Positions 51,158 through 60,365 of a DNA stretch of 64,000 nucleotides are shown here, piece by piece. How positions within the stretch are numbered: position 1 is the stretch's first letter; every line of letters begins with the position of its first letter. Location: the NCBI GenBank assembly GCA_902167325.1, contig LR632930.1:1922001-1986000 (forward strand), in the 5' to 3' direction. Origin of the DNA: Chitinophaga pinensis. GTDB taxonomy: Bacteria > Bacteroidota > Bacteroidia > Chitinophagales > Chitinophagaceae. The translations under genes were made by a program, and so were the position numbers. Under the pieces are notes generated by a model. That model worked only from the letters and a program-made list of their open reading frames with translations. It had not been told where the DNA came from and searched no databases.

Positions 51158-51176
51158 ACAAACATGGGTTTGTATG
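51155..51176. repeat. Inverted repeat enclosing the MscS start codon
   Basis: CATACAAAC (51155-51163) and GTTTGTATG (51168-51176) are perfectly complementary around ATGG. The MscS ATG (51157-51155) is part of the inner stem, so the mRNA hairpin would mask the start codon. It could also be an operator. Confidence 0.6.
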
Positions 51177-51199
51177 TAATTTAACGAATTGCCGCTAAA

Positions 51200-52399
51200 T
51201 CAGAGCGTTATGGCAGAGGTGGTAGTTTCCGCATATAATACCCAATCGAACCGCTCCTGCAATTTTACCGGTAGCAGCGTAAACTGATGTTCAGAAGCAT
51301 ATACGCCTACCGTACGCATTCTGCCAAAGAGGTTGGCCTTCTTCAGCGGGAGCAGGAACAGGGGAACTTTGAATTGTTGCAGCTGTGCATCTACAGAGCC
51401 GGGAAGCGGAGGAATAATGCGATGGCCACTATCGGGATCGCTTCGCATATCTGCCTGCGCACGATAAGTACCTGAACCGGTAAGCATAGCGATGTTGATA
51501 TATTGTTTACCAAAAGTTTCCCGCAGGTGAGCGCCCATGGGTTTGAAAACAATCATGGAGTCTGCGTAGTAGTTGCCAAGGTGAGAATTATGTGCCCACA
51601 GCATCATCTTTTCCCCTTTGTATTTTTCCCTTATCCACTGCACGTTACTTGCCATCATGGAATCGCGGGTGTTCATGGATCTCGCCCAATCACCTTCCTG
51701 CGCCAGGAATTCAACAGAGGCAGCACGGATGTTATCGAGGTAGAACCTGGCCAATTGCCATTGTTCTGCCGGAACACTGTCCGGCTTTTGCGGAAAAGCA
51801 TGCGCAATACTGTCTGCGATCCTGATGAGGGGGATCATAGCCTGAGAGAAGGATACGGATGTATCCGCACTATATTCCAGCAGCGGGTTGAAACAGTGAA
51901 GAGCATAGCGGGATGAGATTTCGGTAAGCCCCTGATGGAAGTAATGCATCTGCTGGCAGTCGAACCCTGTGAAGCGGAGTTTTTTATCATGGGCCAGATT
52001 GTACTTACGCATCCAGTATACGAGATCAGCCAGTTCCTGTACCTGGTATACTTTATGGAAATGCTCGCGGATAATGGCGACGGGGTTGCCGGTGCCGGTT
52101 TCGAGGTATTGCTGGATGAGGGCGGCGCCATACGGACTGTCTTCCATCGCGAAAACGGTGTACCCCATTTCTTCTGCGAGGAAGCGGAAGAGGCGGTGCT
52201 TCATCCGGAAAAATTCCCGGGAGCCGTGCGTGCCTTCGCCGGCACCGATCACTGTGGCGGAGGAGAGGGATGCTTTTAGCGGAAGGAGGTCAGCATAGGC
52301 AGTAACAGGATCGGTGCTTTGAAGGCGGTAAGGATGCTGGGCCATAGTGCCTGTATTCAGACAAAGGAGTGCCAGTAACGGCATGCAGATGCGTTTCAT
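51200..52399 (-). CDS. Exported erythromycin-esterase-like family protein
   Basis: The 399-residue protein has a signal peptide (MKRICMPLLALLCLNTGTMAQ). It shows the EreA/SuccA family blocks: IGAGEGTHGSREFFRMKHRLFRF with the Glu and His of the active site at about residues 55-58, FAMEDSPYGA, the LRFTGFDCQQ segment, and KMMLWAHNSHLGNY near residue 265 with a second catalytic His. The family includes macrolide esterases and other hydrolases of unknown substrate; the exported location and gene context differ from mobile resistance genes. A resistance role is not implied. It follows the LytTR regulator by 29 bases and probably shares its transcript. Confidence 0.85.
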   Translation of the reverse strand: MKRICMPLLALLCLNTGTMAQHPYRLQSTDPVTAYADLLPLKASLSSATVIGAGEGTHGSREFFRMKHRLFRFLAEEMGYTVFAMEDSPYGAALIQQYLETGTGNPVAIIREHFHKVYQVQELADLVYWMRKYNLAHDKKLRFTGFDCQQMHYFHQGLTEISSRYALHCFNPLLEYSADTSVSFSQAMIPLIRIADSIAHAFPQKPDSVPAEQWQLARFYLDNIRAASVEFLAQEGDWARSMNTRDSMMASNVQWIREKYKGEKMMLWAHNSHLGNYYADSMIVFKPMGAHLRETFGKQYINIAMLTGSGTYRAQADMRSDPDSGHRIIPPLPGSVDAQLQQFKVPLFLLPLKKANLFGRMRTVGVYASEHQFTLLPVKLQERFDWVLYAETTTSAITL

Positions 52400-52428
52400 G
52401 TTGTATGGATTATTGATGTAGGATCGGA

Positions 52429-53139
52429 TCAGATACCGCGCAGCTCGCGGAAGAGGGCGGTCTGGCGGCGGCTAACGGGCACGGCGGAACCGTCTGTCAG
52501 CTCCAGCTGTAACAGTTGTGAAGGCAGGAGTGAAACAGATTGTACATGCTGCAGGTTCACGATGTGGCGGCGGCTGGCACGGAAAAAGAATTGCGGGTCC
52601 AGCTTCTGCTCCAGTGATTGCAGGCTGCGGGGCAATAAAGGCGCATGCTTCCCGAAGCGGAGGCGCACATAATCATCCGCGGCTTCCAGCAGCCGGATAT
52701 CTGCCAGGGGTACAAACCAGCAACGGTCACCGTCTTTCACGAAGATCTTTTCATGAATAGGGAAGTAGGATGCCGCAGGAGCTGCGGGTATTGCAGCCGG
52801 GATGCGGGCCAGTGCTTCTTCCAGCCGTTTTTCAGTTACCGGCTTCAGCAGGTAGTCGAGCGCGTTGATCTCAAATGCCTGAATGGCGTAGGCATCGTAG
52901 GCAGTGGTGAAAATAACATGGGGGGCGGTTGCCAGCCGTTCCAGTAAATCGAATCCATTGCCTTCCGGCATTTCTATATCGAGGAAAAGGAGCTGCGGAT
53001 GAAGGCGCCCGATCATCTCTTCCGCCTCCCGGATATTGGTGGCTTCCCCTGCAATGGTTATCTGCGGAAATGCTTTGAGTACGCCGCGGAGATCGCTGCG
53101 GGCCAGCCTTTCATCGTCTATGATCAATGCCTGTATCAT
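52429..53139 (-). CDS. LytTR-type response regulator
   Basis: The 236-residue protein has a receiver domain (DDE near residue 8, phosphoacceptor Asp54 in LLFLDIEMPEG, Lys in LLKPVTE) and a LytTR DNA-binding domain from about residue 135 (IFVKDGDRCWFVPLADIRLLEAADDYVRL ... FFRASRRHIVNLQHV). This architecture regulates genes through beta-strand contacts with DNA. Its start overlaps the stop of the kinase gene by four bases (ATGA). The next gene downstream on the same strand is the erythromycin-esterase-like protein, a plausible target by co-transcription. Confidence 0.94.
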   Translation of the reverse strand: MIQALIIDDERLARSDLRGVLKAFPQITIAGEATNIREAEEMIGRLHPQLLFLDIEMPEGNGFDLLERLATAPHVIFTTAYDAYAIQAFEINALDYLLKPVTEKRLEEALARIPAAIPAAPAASYFPIHEKIFVKDGDRCWFVPLADIRLLEAADDYVRLRFGKHAPLLPRSLQSLEQKLDPQFFFRASRRHIVNLQHVQSVSLLPSQLLQLELTDGSAVPVSRRQTALFRELRGI

Positions 53140-54203
53140 GCTGCGGGTAATTTAACCGTGGCACGCACGGTAGTGTCGGAAACATTGGAGATGCGGAAAG
53201 ATGCTTTTTCTCCATAAAGCAGGGCAAGCCTTTTGAGTGTGCCGCTGATGCCGAAGCCATCATCAGAACCCGGCTCCGTAAGCTGCCCCGTATTATCGAC
53301 CTGAATAATGAAATGATTGCCTTTGGTAGCGGCAGAAATATGGATGGTGCCGCCGGAAGTGCGTTTGGATACACCGTGCTTGATGGCGTTTTCCACGAGT
53401 GTCTGCAACAGCATGGGTGGCATGGACTGCTTCTCCGAAACGGGACCTATCGAATATTCCACCAGCAGCCTTTCTTCAAACCGGATATTTTCAATGGCGA
53501 GGTAATGCTTCACTACTTCCAGTTCTTTATCGAATGCGATGAGCTGCTGCCTTTCAGAAAGCATAGCGCTGCGGAGTACTTCTGCCAGTTCGCCCACCGC
53601 CCGTTGTGCCCGTTCCGGATTTTCTGCTATCAGGCTGCGGATGCTGCTGAGGGAGTTAAAAAGGAAGTGCGGATTGAGGCGGGTTTTCAGATTGTCCAGT
53701 TCGGCCTGCTTCAGCCGGTTCTCTCTTTCCAGCTCCTGCCTTTTTATCCGGCCCTGCGCCAGCGCGAAATAGATAGCCACCCATACCCACACCAGCAGGT
53801 GCCACAGAAAGAGGATAACGATAAATACAATTACCAGCTGAGCATTGGTGGAAAGGCCGTCTCTGTCTTTCAGTCCGGAGGTGGAAAAACTTTTCCATCC
53901 GCCTGCTTCCCAGATAGTGAGGATGCCCATGTTCACCACCATCAGTATCGATGTACACACTACTGCCAGCCAAAGCCGGGGGAATACTGCACCAAAGCGC
54001 ATACCCTCGAGGCCCTGTTTTCGGATAAAAAGATGCAGCAGGTGCGTGCAAAGTACCCCGTTGGCGATGTGGAAATAATAATCGTAATCGATAAATACAT
54101 CGCTCCGCAGTCCAAAGCCATCTATCCGCAGATTGCTCCACAGGTAGGTGAAGATGGCCCAGCCAAGGATCTGGGTAATCCAATATCGGTAATGCATTTT
54201 CAT
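53136..54203 (-). CDS. LytS-type sensor histidine kinase
   Basis: I start at 54203 (MKMHYRYWITQILGWA); an in-frame ATG exists at 54245. The 355-residue protein has four TM helices, a coiled coil (QGRIKRQELERENRLKQAELDNLKTRL) and the PF06580-type kinase domain. The phosphoacceptor His is at about residue 179 in LNPHFLFNSL, and the ATP-lid residues lie in VENAIKHGV, DNTG and GFGISGTLKRLALLYG. It pairs with the LytTR regulator, the genes overlapping by four bases. No extracytoplasmic sensor domain is obvious. Confidence 0.92.
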   Translation of the reverse strand: MKMHYRYWITQILGWAIFTYLWSNLRIDGFGLRSDVFIDYDYYFHIANGVLCTHLLHLFIRKQGLEGMRFGAVFPRLWLAVVCTSILMVVNMGILTIWEAGGWKSFSTSGLKDRDGLSTNAQLVIVFIVILFLWHLLVWVWVAIYFALAQGRIKRQELERENRLKQAELDNLKTRLNPHFLFNSLSSIRSLIAENPERAQRAVGELAEVLRSAMLSERQQLIAFDKELEVVKHYLAIENIRFEERLLVEYSIGPVSEKQSMPPMLLQTLVENAIKHGVSKRTSGGTIHISAATKGNHFIIQVDNTGQLTEPGSDDGFGISGTLKRLALLYGEKASFRISNVSDTTVRATVKLPAA

Positions 54204-54294
54204 GGAATCAAAACTAGTCCTTAAAGGGTAAGGTAAGAAATTCAATCAGCCGGATGGTGGAAATAGCCGGTGAGTGGGGGGAGGGTCCTGTAAT

Positions 54295-54324
54295 AAAAAG
54301 AGCGTCCCGGAACCGGGACGCTCT
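54295..54324 (-). terminator. Intrinsic terminator of the GH95 gene
   Basis: AGAGCGTCCCGG and CCGGGACGCTCT pair perfectly around AA, followed on the minus strand by TTTTTATTA. It lies 19 bases beyond the GH95 stop codon. Confidence 0.9.
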
Positions 54325-54343
54325 CAGGTATGGTCAGTTTTTA

Positions 54344-56767
54344 TCAGCGGATGGAATATACAGCCCCTTTCGCGGTAGGGAACGAGGTTTGCGCTGCGGT
54401 TTGCCGTGCTTTATACACGGCCACGCCTTTGGCATTGTAAACCGATTTGCCGGCAGGTACTACCACTGCGCAGAGACCGCCTTTGAGGGAACGGATCTTC
54501 GCGGTAGCAATAGCCCCATTTTTCCAGTCCATATCCACCGCAAAGCCACCGCGTGCCCTAAGCCCTTTCACACTGCCCTGCTGCCATCCGGCTTCGGTGG
54601 GGAGGGCAGGAAGGAAGCGGATAACGGTGGAGTCACCATGACTCTGCAGCAGCATCTCTGCCACGCCGGAGGTGAAACCAAAGTTGCCATCGATCTGGAA
54701 GGGAGGATGCGCACAGAAAAGGTTGGGGTAAGATCCGCCTCCGCGTGCATTGGCAGGATCTACAGGGCGCAGCAGCTTGTGGATCAGCCCAAGGGCATGA
54801 TCGCCATCCTGCAGGCGCGCCCAGAAATTGATCTTCCACGCGAGCGACCATCCGGTACCATCATCTCCACGCTGGCGGAGCGTTTCGCGCATGGCGGCAG
54901 CCAGCCCGGGCGTTTTCCACGGAGTGATTTCATCATAAGGATGCAATGCATATGCGTGGGAAACGTGGCGGTGGTGAGGCTCGTTATCTTTCCAGTCGTG
55001 CAGCCACTCATTGATATCCCCGTTTTTACCGATCTGGTTAGGTGCCAGCTGCGCACGCACACTGTCCATCTCCATACGCCAGCTAGCGTCGGTATTCAGG
55101 ATGCGCGATGCTTCGATGGATGCTCCGAAAAGTTCACGGCAGATCTGCATGTCGATGGAAGGTCCCATGGCCGTGCTGGCACGGGTGCCGTCGGGCATGA
55201 TGAAGCTGTGCTCGGGAGAGTTGGAGGGGGCTGTTACCAGCCAGCCGTGCTCCGGCTCGCGGATGAGAATGGCGCGCAGGAAGTCAGACGAGCCTTTCAG
55301 TACCGGATAATATTCGCGGAGGAAAGCCGTATCGCGCGTGAAGCGGAAATGCTCCCATATGTGTTCACAAAGCCATGCACCACCGGTGAGGGTAGATCCC
55401 CAGTCGGCCCCTTCGCCGGGCGATGTAAAGCCCCAGGGGTTAGCGATCACATGCGCCACCCATCCGGGGGCGTTGTAATAGGCTTTAGCGGTGCGGGTAC
55501 CTTCGTTAGACAGCAGGCGGATGTAGCGGTGAAGCGGTTCGGCGAGTTCATCGAGTCCTGTGATGGGCGCCAGCCAGTAGTTCATCTGGAGGTTGATGTC
55601 GATATGATAATCTCCATTCCAGGGAGTTTGGTACTCCGGTGCCCAGAGTCCCTGCAGGTTGGCGGGGAGGAAGCCGGGGCGCGATGAGCCGATGAGCAGG
55701 TAGCGGCCATAGTTATAATACAACACAGGCAGCTGCGGATCAGGCGTACCATCATAATAGCGGCGGAGCCTTTCCGGAGTAGTGAGCGTGTTAGCAGTGG
55801 TGGAATTAGCCGCCAGCGTAAAGGTGCTGCGGTTATAATAAGCCTGATGTGCCTGCTGCTGTGCCTTGCGGAGGGCGTCGTACGATTTGCCCTTCACTCC
55901 ATTGAGGCGTGCAAGCACAACGGGTAATGGGGCCTCACCGCGCTGGCGGAAGTCGATATTATTATAATCGGTAGCTGCCGAAAAGTAGAGTGTAACGGCA
56001 TCAGCATTTTCAATGGTGATCCCTTCCGCATTAGCGGTGGTACGGCCACCGGTGAGCTGAGCGGAAAGTGCTCCGGCAAAGCGCATACCCGGTTCGTTTT
56101 CGTTGTTGAGCTGGCCTTCCATAATGAGGAATCCGTTTTCTGTACGGGTAGCAGCTTTCTCACGGCGGGAGAGGGCGGCGGTGAAGGATACAGTGCCCTT
56201 TTTATTTGAAGTAATGCGCACGGCCAGTACATTAGCGGGAGCGCTTATCCATGCTTCCTGCGTGTAGGTAACCCCGTTACGCTGCCAGGTGGTACGTGCT
56301 GCGGCGGTGGAGAGGTCGAGTGTACGGCGGTAAGCACTGAAAGGGGCGGTGGTATCTTTCCATTGCAGGGTGAGGTCGCCAAATGTCTGATAACAGCCAA
56401 AGGGAACGTTGGCGCCGTTACCATGCCCCGAGCCTTTGCCTTTGCAGATGAAGTACTGCTGCAGGAGCGTTTGTGCTTCCTTGTTACGCCCCGCGAGGAG
56501 TGATTCGCGGATACGGGGGAGGATGCGGTAGGCGGTGTCGTTATCTGATTCCTGTGGACCGCCAGACCATAAGCTGATCTCATTGAGAGAAATACGGTCG
56601 CGCACGGGGCCGCCATATATCAGGGCGCCGAGGGTGCCGTTCCCCAGTGGTAGGGCTTCCTGGTAATAATTGGCGGGCTTATCGAAGTAAAGCGTCTGAT
56701 CCGGCCGTTGCTGGGCGGATGCGGTAATGGATAAGGCCATCAGGGCCGGGAGTAGCACGTGGTTCAT
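54344..56767 (-). CDS. GH95 family glycoside hydrolase (alpha-L-fucosidase or alpha-galactosidase type)
   Basis: The 807-residue exported protein (signal [19 protein letters not shown]) has the N-terminal beta domain ([41 protein letters not shown]), a helical barrel and a C-terminal domain, matching the length of GH95 enzymes. Positions equivalent to AfcA catalytic residues are visible: two Asn in [11 protein letters not shown], a Glu in [11 protein letters not shown], and an Asp in [11 protein letters not shown]. AfcA hydrolyses alpha-1,2-linked fucose by inversion; other members act on alpha-L-galactose. It stands alone on the minus strand, just past the LytS kinase. The GH29 fucosidase and sulfatase lie 2-4 kb further right. 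Confidence 0.92.
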   Translation of the reverse strand: MNHVLLPALMALSITASAQQRPDQTLYFDKPANYYQEALPLGNGTLGALIYGGPVRDRISLNEISLWSGGPQESDNDTAYRILPRIRESLLAGRNKEAQTLLQQYFICKGKGSGHGNGANVPFGCYQTFGDLTLQWKDTTAPFSAYRRTLDLSTAAARTTWQRNGVTYTQEAWISAPANVLAVRITSNKKGTVSFTAALSRREKAATRTENGFLIMEGQLNNENEPGMRFAGALSAQLTGGRTTANAEGITIENADAVTLYFSAATDYNNIDFRQRGEAPLPVVLARLNGVKGKSYDALRKAQQQAHQAYYNRSTFTLAANSTTANTLTTPERLRRYYDGTPDPQLPVLYYNYGRYLLIGSSRPGFLPANLQGLWAPEYQTPWNGDYHIDINLQMNYWLAPITGLDELAEPLHRYIRLLSNEGTRTAKAYYNAPGWVAHVIANPWGFTSPGEGADWGSTLTGGAWLCEHIWEHFRFTRDTAFLREYYPVLKGSSDFLRAILIREPEHGWLVTAPSNSPEHSFIMPDGTRASTAMGPSIDMQICRELFGASIEASRILNTDASWRMEMDSVRAQLAPNQIGKNGDINEWLHDWKDNEPHHRHVSHAYALHPYDEITPWKTPGLAAAMRETLRQRGDDGTGWSLAWKINFWARLQDGDHALGLIHKLLRPVDPANARGGGSYPNLFCAHPPFQIDGNFGFTSGVAEMLLQSHGDSTVIRFLPALPTEAGWQQGSVKGLRARGGFAVDMDWKNGAIATAKIRSLKGGLCAVVVPAGKSVYNAKGVAVYKARQTAAQTSFPTAKGAVYSIR

Positions 56768-56881
56768 ATGTTTAAATATAGCCGGATTACCTTTAAAATG
56801 CTAGCGGGTGGTAAAGCAGCAACGGGAAAAGATAAAATGGCATCAACCGTCAGGAATGGCGGCTTCTTCGTAAATTACCGG

Positions 56882-57427
56882 ATGCGTGTTTATCTCCCTT
56901 TATTGTGGGTACTTGTTTCCTGTCACAATAACACCCCCAAAAAACAGATCCCTGATATTTCATACGTTGCGGTTGCCGATTACCGATACCTGGCACCATG
57001 CGGCAACCCGGCATACAGTGATACACTGGTGGCAGGCAGAGGGCGTGGTGAGTTCAACGTGTTTGTGTTAAAGGACAGTTCGGAGGTGAACAATTGCATT
57101 GCACCAGCTCATCCTGTTTTACGGAAGCAGGCATTCCCCATGCGATACGGGAAAGATTTTTTGTTGGCGGTAGAGGTAAAAGATGCGCCAGGTTGGGGGA
57201 TGGATGTTAAGGTGGCGAGGAGTGAAGGAGGGATGTTGGAGCTGAGGCTTGTGCCGGTGCGGCAGGATAGTGGAAAAGTGATGACGCAGTATATCTGGCA
57301 TTTTGCGGCGGATGAGAAACAGGTGGTGAAGCTGTTGGGAGACAACAGGCGGTTTGCCTATGCAAAAGGGCCCGCCTGGCAACCGGGTAAGGATTGGCAG
57401 GAAGAGGAATGGGCACAGGAAAAGTGA
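56882..57427 (+). CDS. Hypothetical lipoprotein
   Basis: I start at 56882 (MRVYLPLLWVLVSCHNN), which gives a short lipoprotein signal with Cys at about residue 14; the frame extends 41 codons upstream into the divergent region. The 181-residue product has ISYVAVADYRYLAPCGNPAY, a central VFVLKDSSEVNNCIAPAHPVLRK, and a C-terminal KQVVKLLGDNRRFAYAKGPAWQPG. I do not recognise the family. There is one gene on each side reading toward it or away from it, so the context gives no function. Confidence 0.6.
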   Translation: MRVYLPLLWVLVSCHNNTPKKQIPDISYVAVADYRYLAPCGNPAYSDTLVAGRGRGEFNVFVLKDSSEVNNCIAPAHPVLRKQAFPMRYGKDFLLAVEVKDAPGWGMDVKVARSEGGMLELRLVPVRQDSGKVMTQYIWHFAADEKQVVKLLGDNRRFAYAKGPAWQPGKDWQEEEWAQEK

Positions 57428-57447
57428 CAGCGGTGAGGGAAGGGGCA

Positions 57448-57589
57448 GGTGACTGAAAAGAAACCTGCATTGTCTAAGCATCTAAGTAGATCGTTTGATC
57501 TTAACCGCGTTGTAAATAAAACGATGTATCGCAGGACAGGCGCCATCTCTCAGGAAAAATTGCAGGCCGGTAACTGAAAAGAAACCCGC
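57448..57589 (+). repeat. Pair of 21-bp direct repeats, 121 bp apart
   Basis: GGTGACTGAAAAGAAACCTGC (57448-57468; 21 bases quoted in two parts: GGTGACTGAAAA, GAAACCTGC) recurs at 57569-57589 with two changes (GTAAC, CCCGC). Each copy is preceded by GCAG-type bases, so each can form a small hairpin. The space between holds no gene. Confidence 0.5.
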
Positions 57590-57664
57590 TCATGCAATTA
57601 ATATTGGGGATAAGCTACTGCCGGATGTGTGAATTCGGATGTCAGACGGAGTAGTCAAAACGAC

Positions 57665-57713
57665 AAAAAGCTATTTTGTTGCCGTGGTATGAATACGGCA
57701 ACAAAATAGCTTT
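57665..57713 (-). terminator. Intrinsic terminator of the HTH gene
   Basis: A perfect 19-bp stem, 57667-57685 with 57695-57713, around a 9-base loop. On the minus strand it runs into TTTTT. It lies about 60 bases beyond the HTH gene stop. Confidence 0.85.
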
Positions 57714-57774
57714 AAGCGATGCACACAAGAGTTAATTGGTTGTTAACCGGCGCATTGGTGATGATAAAATAATG

Positions 57775-58062
57775 CTAACTCGTTTGTGTGAAAATGAGCA
57801 GCAGCATGGGTACTGCCGCGGTAAGCCCGGCGAGCAGTTTGGTGAATTTGATATTGAATCCACCTTTTTCCCCATAATAATAGCTTTCCTTGTATCGGTC
57901 ATATTCGATGGGAGCTCCCAGATCTTTCATGAGTTTAAGGAACTCGTACAAGGTACGTTCCGAGATCCGGAGGCGCTTGGCAAGCTGGGCTGGCTTGCCG
58001 GTCCCTTTAATACGGATCAGGTAATCGATGGTCTGTAGTCTTTCAAAATAACGCTTTGGCAT
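57775..58062 (-). CDS. Small HTH protein with hydrophobic C-terminal tail
   Basis: The 95-residue protein begins with a DeoR/HTH_11-type winged-helix region (about residues 1-60: FERLQTIDYLIRIKGTGKPAQLAKRL then RISERTLYEFLKLMKDLGAPIEYDR, quoted as landmarks). It ends with a hydrophobic tail (KFTKLLAGLTAAVPMLLLIF). The N-terminal half is a plausible DNA-binding domain; the tail might be a membrane anchor or a buried helix. A nearly identical length and layout is seen in small regulators of Bacteroidota. GTTAAC sites lie upstream of it, one of them 37 bases before the start, and may be its targets. Function unknown. Confidence 0.75.
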   Translation of the reverse strand: MPKRYFERLQTIDYLIRIKGTGKPAQLAKRLRISERTLYEFLKLMKDLGAPIEYDRYKESYYYGEKGGFNIKFTKLLAGLTAAVPMLLLIFTQTS

Positions 58063-58293
58063 GGATCAACAGGGGGTTTAAGCTAAATTGTAAATGTTGT
58101 TAACGAATGTGTCCTGGTACGGAATGGATACTTCACTGTGTCTGTGTCTTTGTCTTACATTGATAAAAAATTACATCATTCGCGGGTATTGGTTTAAAGG
58201 TTAACGAATATACAGTACTGCTTTGCTTTGATAGGATTCGTCCCTAAATTACGCCACATTCCTGCAATATTATGGCAGCGCAAGAACTATTTG

Positions 58294-58325
58294 AAAAGGC
58301 AACCTCATCTGAGAGGTTGCCTTTT
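58294..58325. terminator. Orphan bidirectional terminator
   Basis: AAAAGGCAACCTC (58294-58306) pairs with GAGGTTGCCTTTT (58313-58325), perfect 13 bp, with T runs on both strands. No annotated gene ends here on either strand. Confidence 0.8.
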
Positions 58326-58440
58326 TAACGGTTAACCTGGAGCGTGAATCATGCACCAATATTACATTACAGCCGTTTTCCTGCTTGTTAACGCCATGTT
58401 ATAAATATGTCATATTTTGAATTTTATTAACAAATGAAAT

Positions 58441-58462
58441 GGGTAGCCTCTGGGTAGCTTAT
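58441..58462 (-). repeat. 11-bp repeat fragment C (two units)
   Basis: On the minus strand the units read ATAAGCTACCC and AGAGGCTACCC, then CTACCC is not continued. The first unit is identical to one in array A (7511-7626). It has no palindromic partner nearby. Confidence 0.65.
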
Positions 58463-58592
58463 CCACTGCCGCCCTCCTGCATCACCGCATCTCTGCTTCC
58501 CTCCCCTCATGCCAGCCCATCGCACCTCCCTGCGCCCCAACCGGAAGCGGTCCCGGAAATGCAAACTCTTTGCAGTGGCCCGTTGTAGCATT

Positions 58593-58624
58593 AAAAAACC
58601 GCCGGCAGATACAATGCCGACGGT
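58593..58624 (-). terminator. Orphan minus-strand terminator
   Basis: On the minus strand ACCGTCGGCA pairs with TGCCGGCGGT (one G-U pair) around a 7-base loop and runs into TTTTTT. No gene on the minus strand lies upstream up to the GH29 start, so it would end an unannotated transcript. Confidence 0.6.
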
Positions 58625-58994
58625 CGTTTTGCTTAAAGTAAACCAGAGGCCCGGAGGCGTAAAACAATCAGTTTTATGGATCAGGTGGTAATTTTCTCCC
58701 CCAATGTTAATGGCGATTGAAAAATCGCTTTGTTAACGAGATGTTAATCAAATATGATTTATCAGGGAGTTGGGCTTTAACCCAACACTTGTTTTCCCAT
58801 TAAAAAGAGGAGTCGTTTCGGGAAAAAATTATCTCAATATGCATCCATTCCATGCATCTTGTCACTTTATACCCCCTCCATCCCCTAAAATTCCACGCTC
58901 ATTTCAGATTTACCCATTCCCGGCCAATAAACTACCATTTTCCACCCCGCAGGCAAACTAACTTGCCATCCTCATTCAAAATCAAACGCTAATC

Positions 58995-60365
58995 ATGAAA
59001 CGATCATTGATCCTGGCCGCCTTCTGCGCCCTCTGCCTTTCCACCGCAGCTCAGGAAAAACGCATCTTCAACGAAACTCCTGCCCAAAAAGAAAAACGCC
59101 TCGCATGGTGGACCAACGACCGGTTCGGTATGTTCATTCACTGGGGCATCTACGCACTCCCCGCACGGCACGAATGGGTGCAGAACCGCGAACAGATCTC
59201 CGACTCCGCCTACCGGAAATACTTCGACCTCTTCAACCCGGACCTTTACAACCCGCGCGAATGGGCCCGCCAGGCCAAAGCCGCAGGCATGAAGTATGCC
59301 GTTATCACCACCAAACACCACGATGGCTTCTGCCTCTTCGATTCCAAATACACCGATTATAAATCCACCAACACCCCCGCAAAAAGAGACCTCATCCGCG
59401 AATGGGTAGATGCGTTCCGCGCCGAAGGACTAAAAATCGGATTCTATTATTCCCTAATCGACTGGCACCATCCCGATTTTACCATCGATAACACCCACGC
59501 CCAACGCCCGCACAATCCGGAAGATTATGAAAAGCTCAACAAAGGCCGCGATATGAATAAGTACCGCACCTTTATGCACAACCAGGTGCGTGAGCTGCTC
59601 TCCAATTACGGTAAAGTGGATATGCTCTGGCTCGATTTTTCATACCCCGGCAAAAATGGCAAAGGGCAGGAAGACTGGAACTCCCTCGATCTCATCAAAA
59701 TGGTACGCAAACTGCAGCCCGCCATCATCGTGAACGACCGGATGGATCTGAAAGAATATGCTGACGGAGGCGATTTTGTAACACCCGAGCAATTCAAGGT
59801 ATCTGCATGGCCCACTCATAACGGCCAGCGCGTACCCTGGGAAACCTGCCAGACCTTCTCCGGATCCTGGGGGTACTACCGCGACGAAAACACCTGGAAA
59901 GACAATAAGCAGCTGCTCGTACTCCTTATCGAATCCGTGAGCAAAGGCGGCAACGTACTCCTGAACGTGGGGCCTACCGCCCGTGGTAAATTTGATCCCC
60001 GCGCGCAAAAGGCACTTGCCGGCATGGGAGAATGGATGGAACTGCATGGCCGCAGCATTTACGGTTGTACCCAGGCTCCTGACGAATTCGCACGGCCTGA
60101 TCACAGCCTCATCACTTACAACCCAACCACCAAACGCCTCTACATCCACCTGCTCGATTACCCCCTGCAAAACTTCACCCTGCCCGGCTATAAAGGCAAA
60201 GTGAAATACGCCCAGTTCCTGCACGATGGTTCCGAGATCAAATTCAGCGCCCCCGCCGGCCACTGGATCAAGAACGAAGTTGGCGCCAACGATCTTAACC
60301 TGAGCCTTCCCGTCATCAAACCCGGTGTGGAAATCCCCGTGATTGAACTCATCCTGGCAGATTAA
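58995..60365 (+). CDS. GH29 alpha-L-fucosidase
   Basis: The 456-residue exported protein (signal MKRSLILAAFCALCLSTAAQ) has the GH29 barrel: WWTNDRFGMFIHWGIYALPA, AGMKYAVITTKHHDGFCLFDS with the conserved His pair, IGFYYSLIDWHHP, and the nucleophile Asp at about residue 214 in VDMLWLDFSYPG. VSKGGNVLLNVGPTARG and a C-terminal beta domain follow. It is a retaining fucosidase releasing terminal L-fucose. The length is in the usual range, and no extra binding module is present. It precedes the sulfatase gene on the same strand, with repeat array B between. The GH95 enzyme is about 2 kb to the left. Confidence 0.95.
   Translation: MKRSLILAAFCALCLSTAAQEKRIFNETPAQKEKRLAWWTNDRFGMFIHWGIYALPARHEWVQNREQISDSAYRKYFDLFNPDLYNPREWARQAKAAGMKYAVITTKHHDGFCLFDSKYTDYKSTNTPAKRDLIREWVDAFRAEGLKIGFYYSLIDWHHPDFTIDNTHAQRPHNPEDYEKLNKGRDMNKYRTFMHNQVRELLSNYGKVDMLWLDFSYPGKNGKGQEDWNSLDLIKMVRKLQPAIIVNDRMDLKEYADGGDFVTPEQFKVSAWPTHNGQRVPWETCQTFSGSWGYYRDENTWKDNKQLLVLLIESVSKGGNVLLNVGPTARGKFDPRAQKALAGMGEWMELHGRSIYGCTQAPDEFARPDHSLITYNPTTKRLYIHLLDYPLQNFTLPGYKGKVKYAQFLHDGSEIKFSAPAGHWIKNEVGANDLNLSLPVIKPGVEIPVIELILAD

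Larger units (their letters stand above)
57742..58737. other. Cluster of six GTTAAC sites around the HTH gene
   Basis: GTTAAC occurs at 57742, 58099, 58200, 58331, 58387 and 58732; the copies at 58099 and 58200 extend to GTTAACGAAT. A few single copies exist elsewhere (36393, 49544, near 7112). The stretch 58063-58994 holds no gene. It contains these sites, a bidirectional terminator at 58294, repeat fragment C at 58441, a minus-strand terminator at 58593, a small hairpin at 58769-58786, and otherwise A+T-rich sequence. Confidence 0.45.

Noticed and set aside
51200..52399. Acquired macrolide resistance gene
   Set aside because: The protein is exported, sits in a chromosomal regulatory operon and has no mobile element nearby; the family is broad and mostly not resistance-related.
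54209..54216. TAGTTTTG on the minus strand as promoter for the LytS kinase
   Set aside because: It would put the transcript start on top of the start codon and has no -33 element at a suitable distance.
54254..55687. A 477-codon open frame on the plus strand
   Set aside because: It is antisense to the GH95 gene, which shows its catalytic segments on the minus strand.
58063..58994. Hidden tRNA or rRNA gene in the long gap
   Set aside because: I looked for the T-loop GTTCRA pattern and acceptor pairing and found none.
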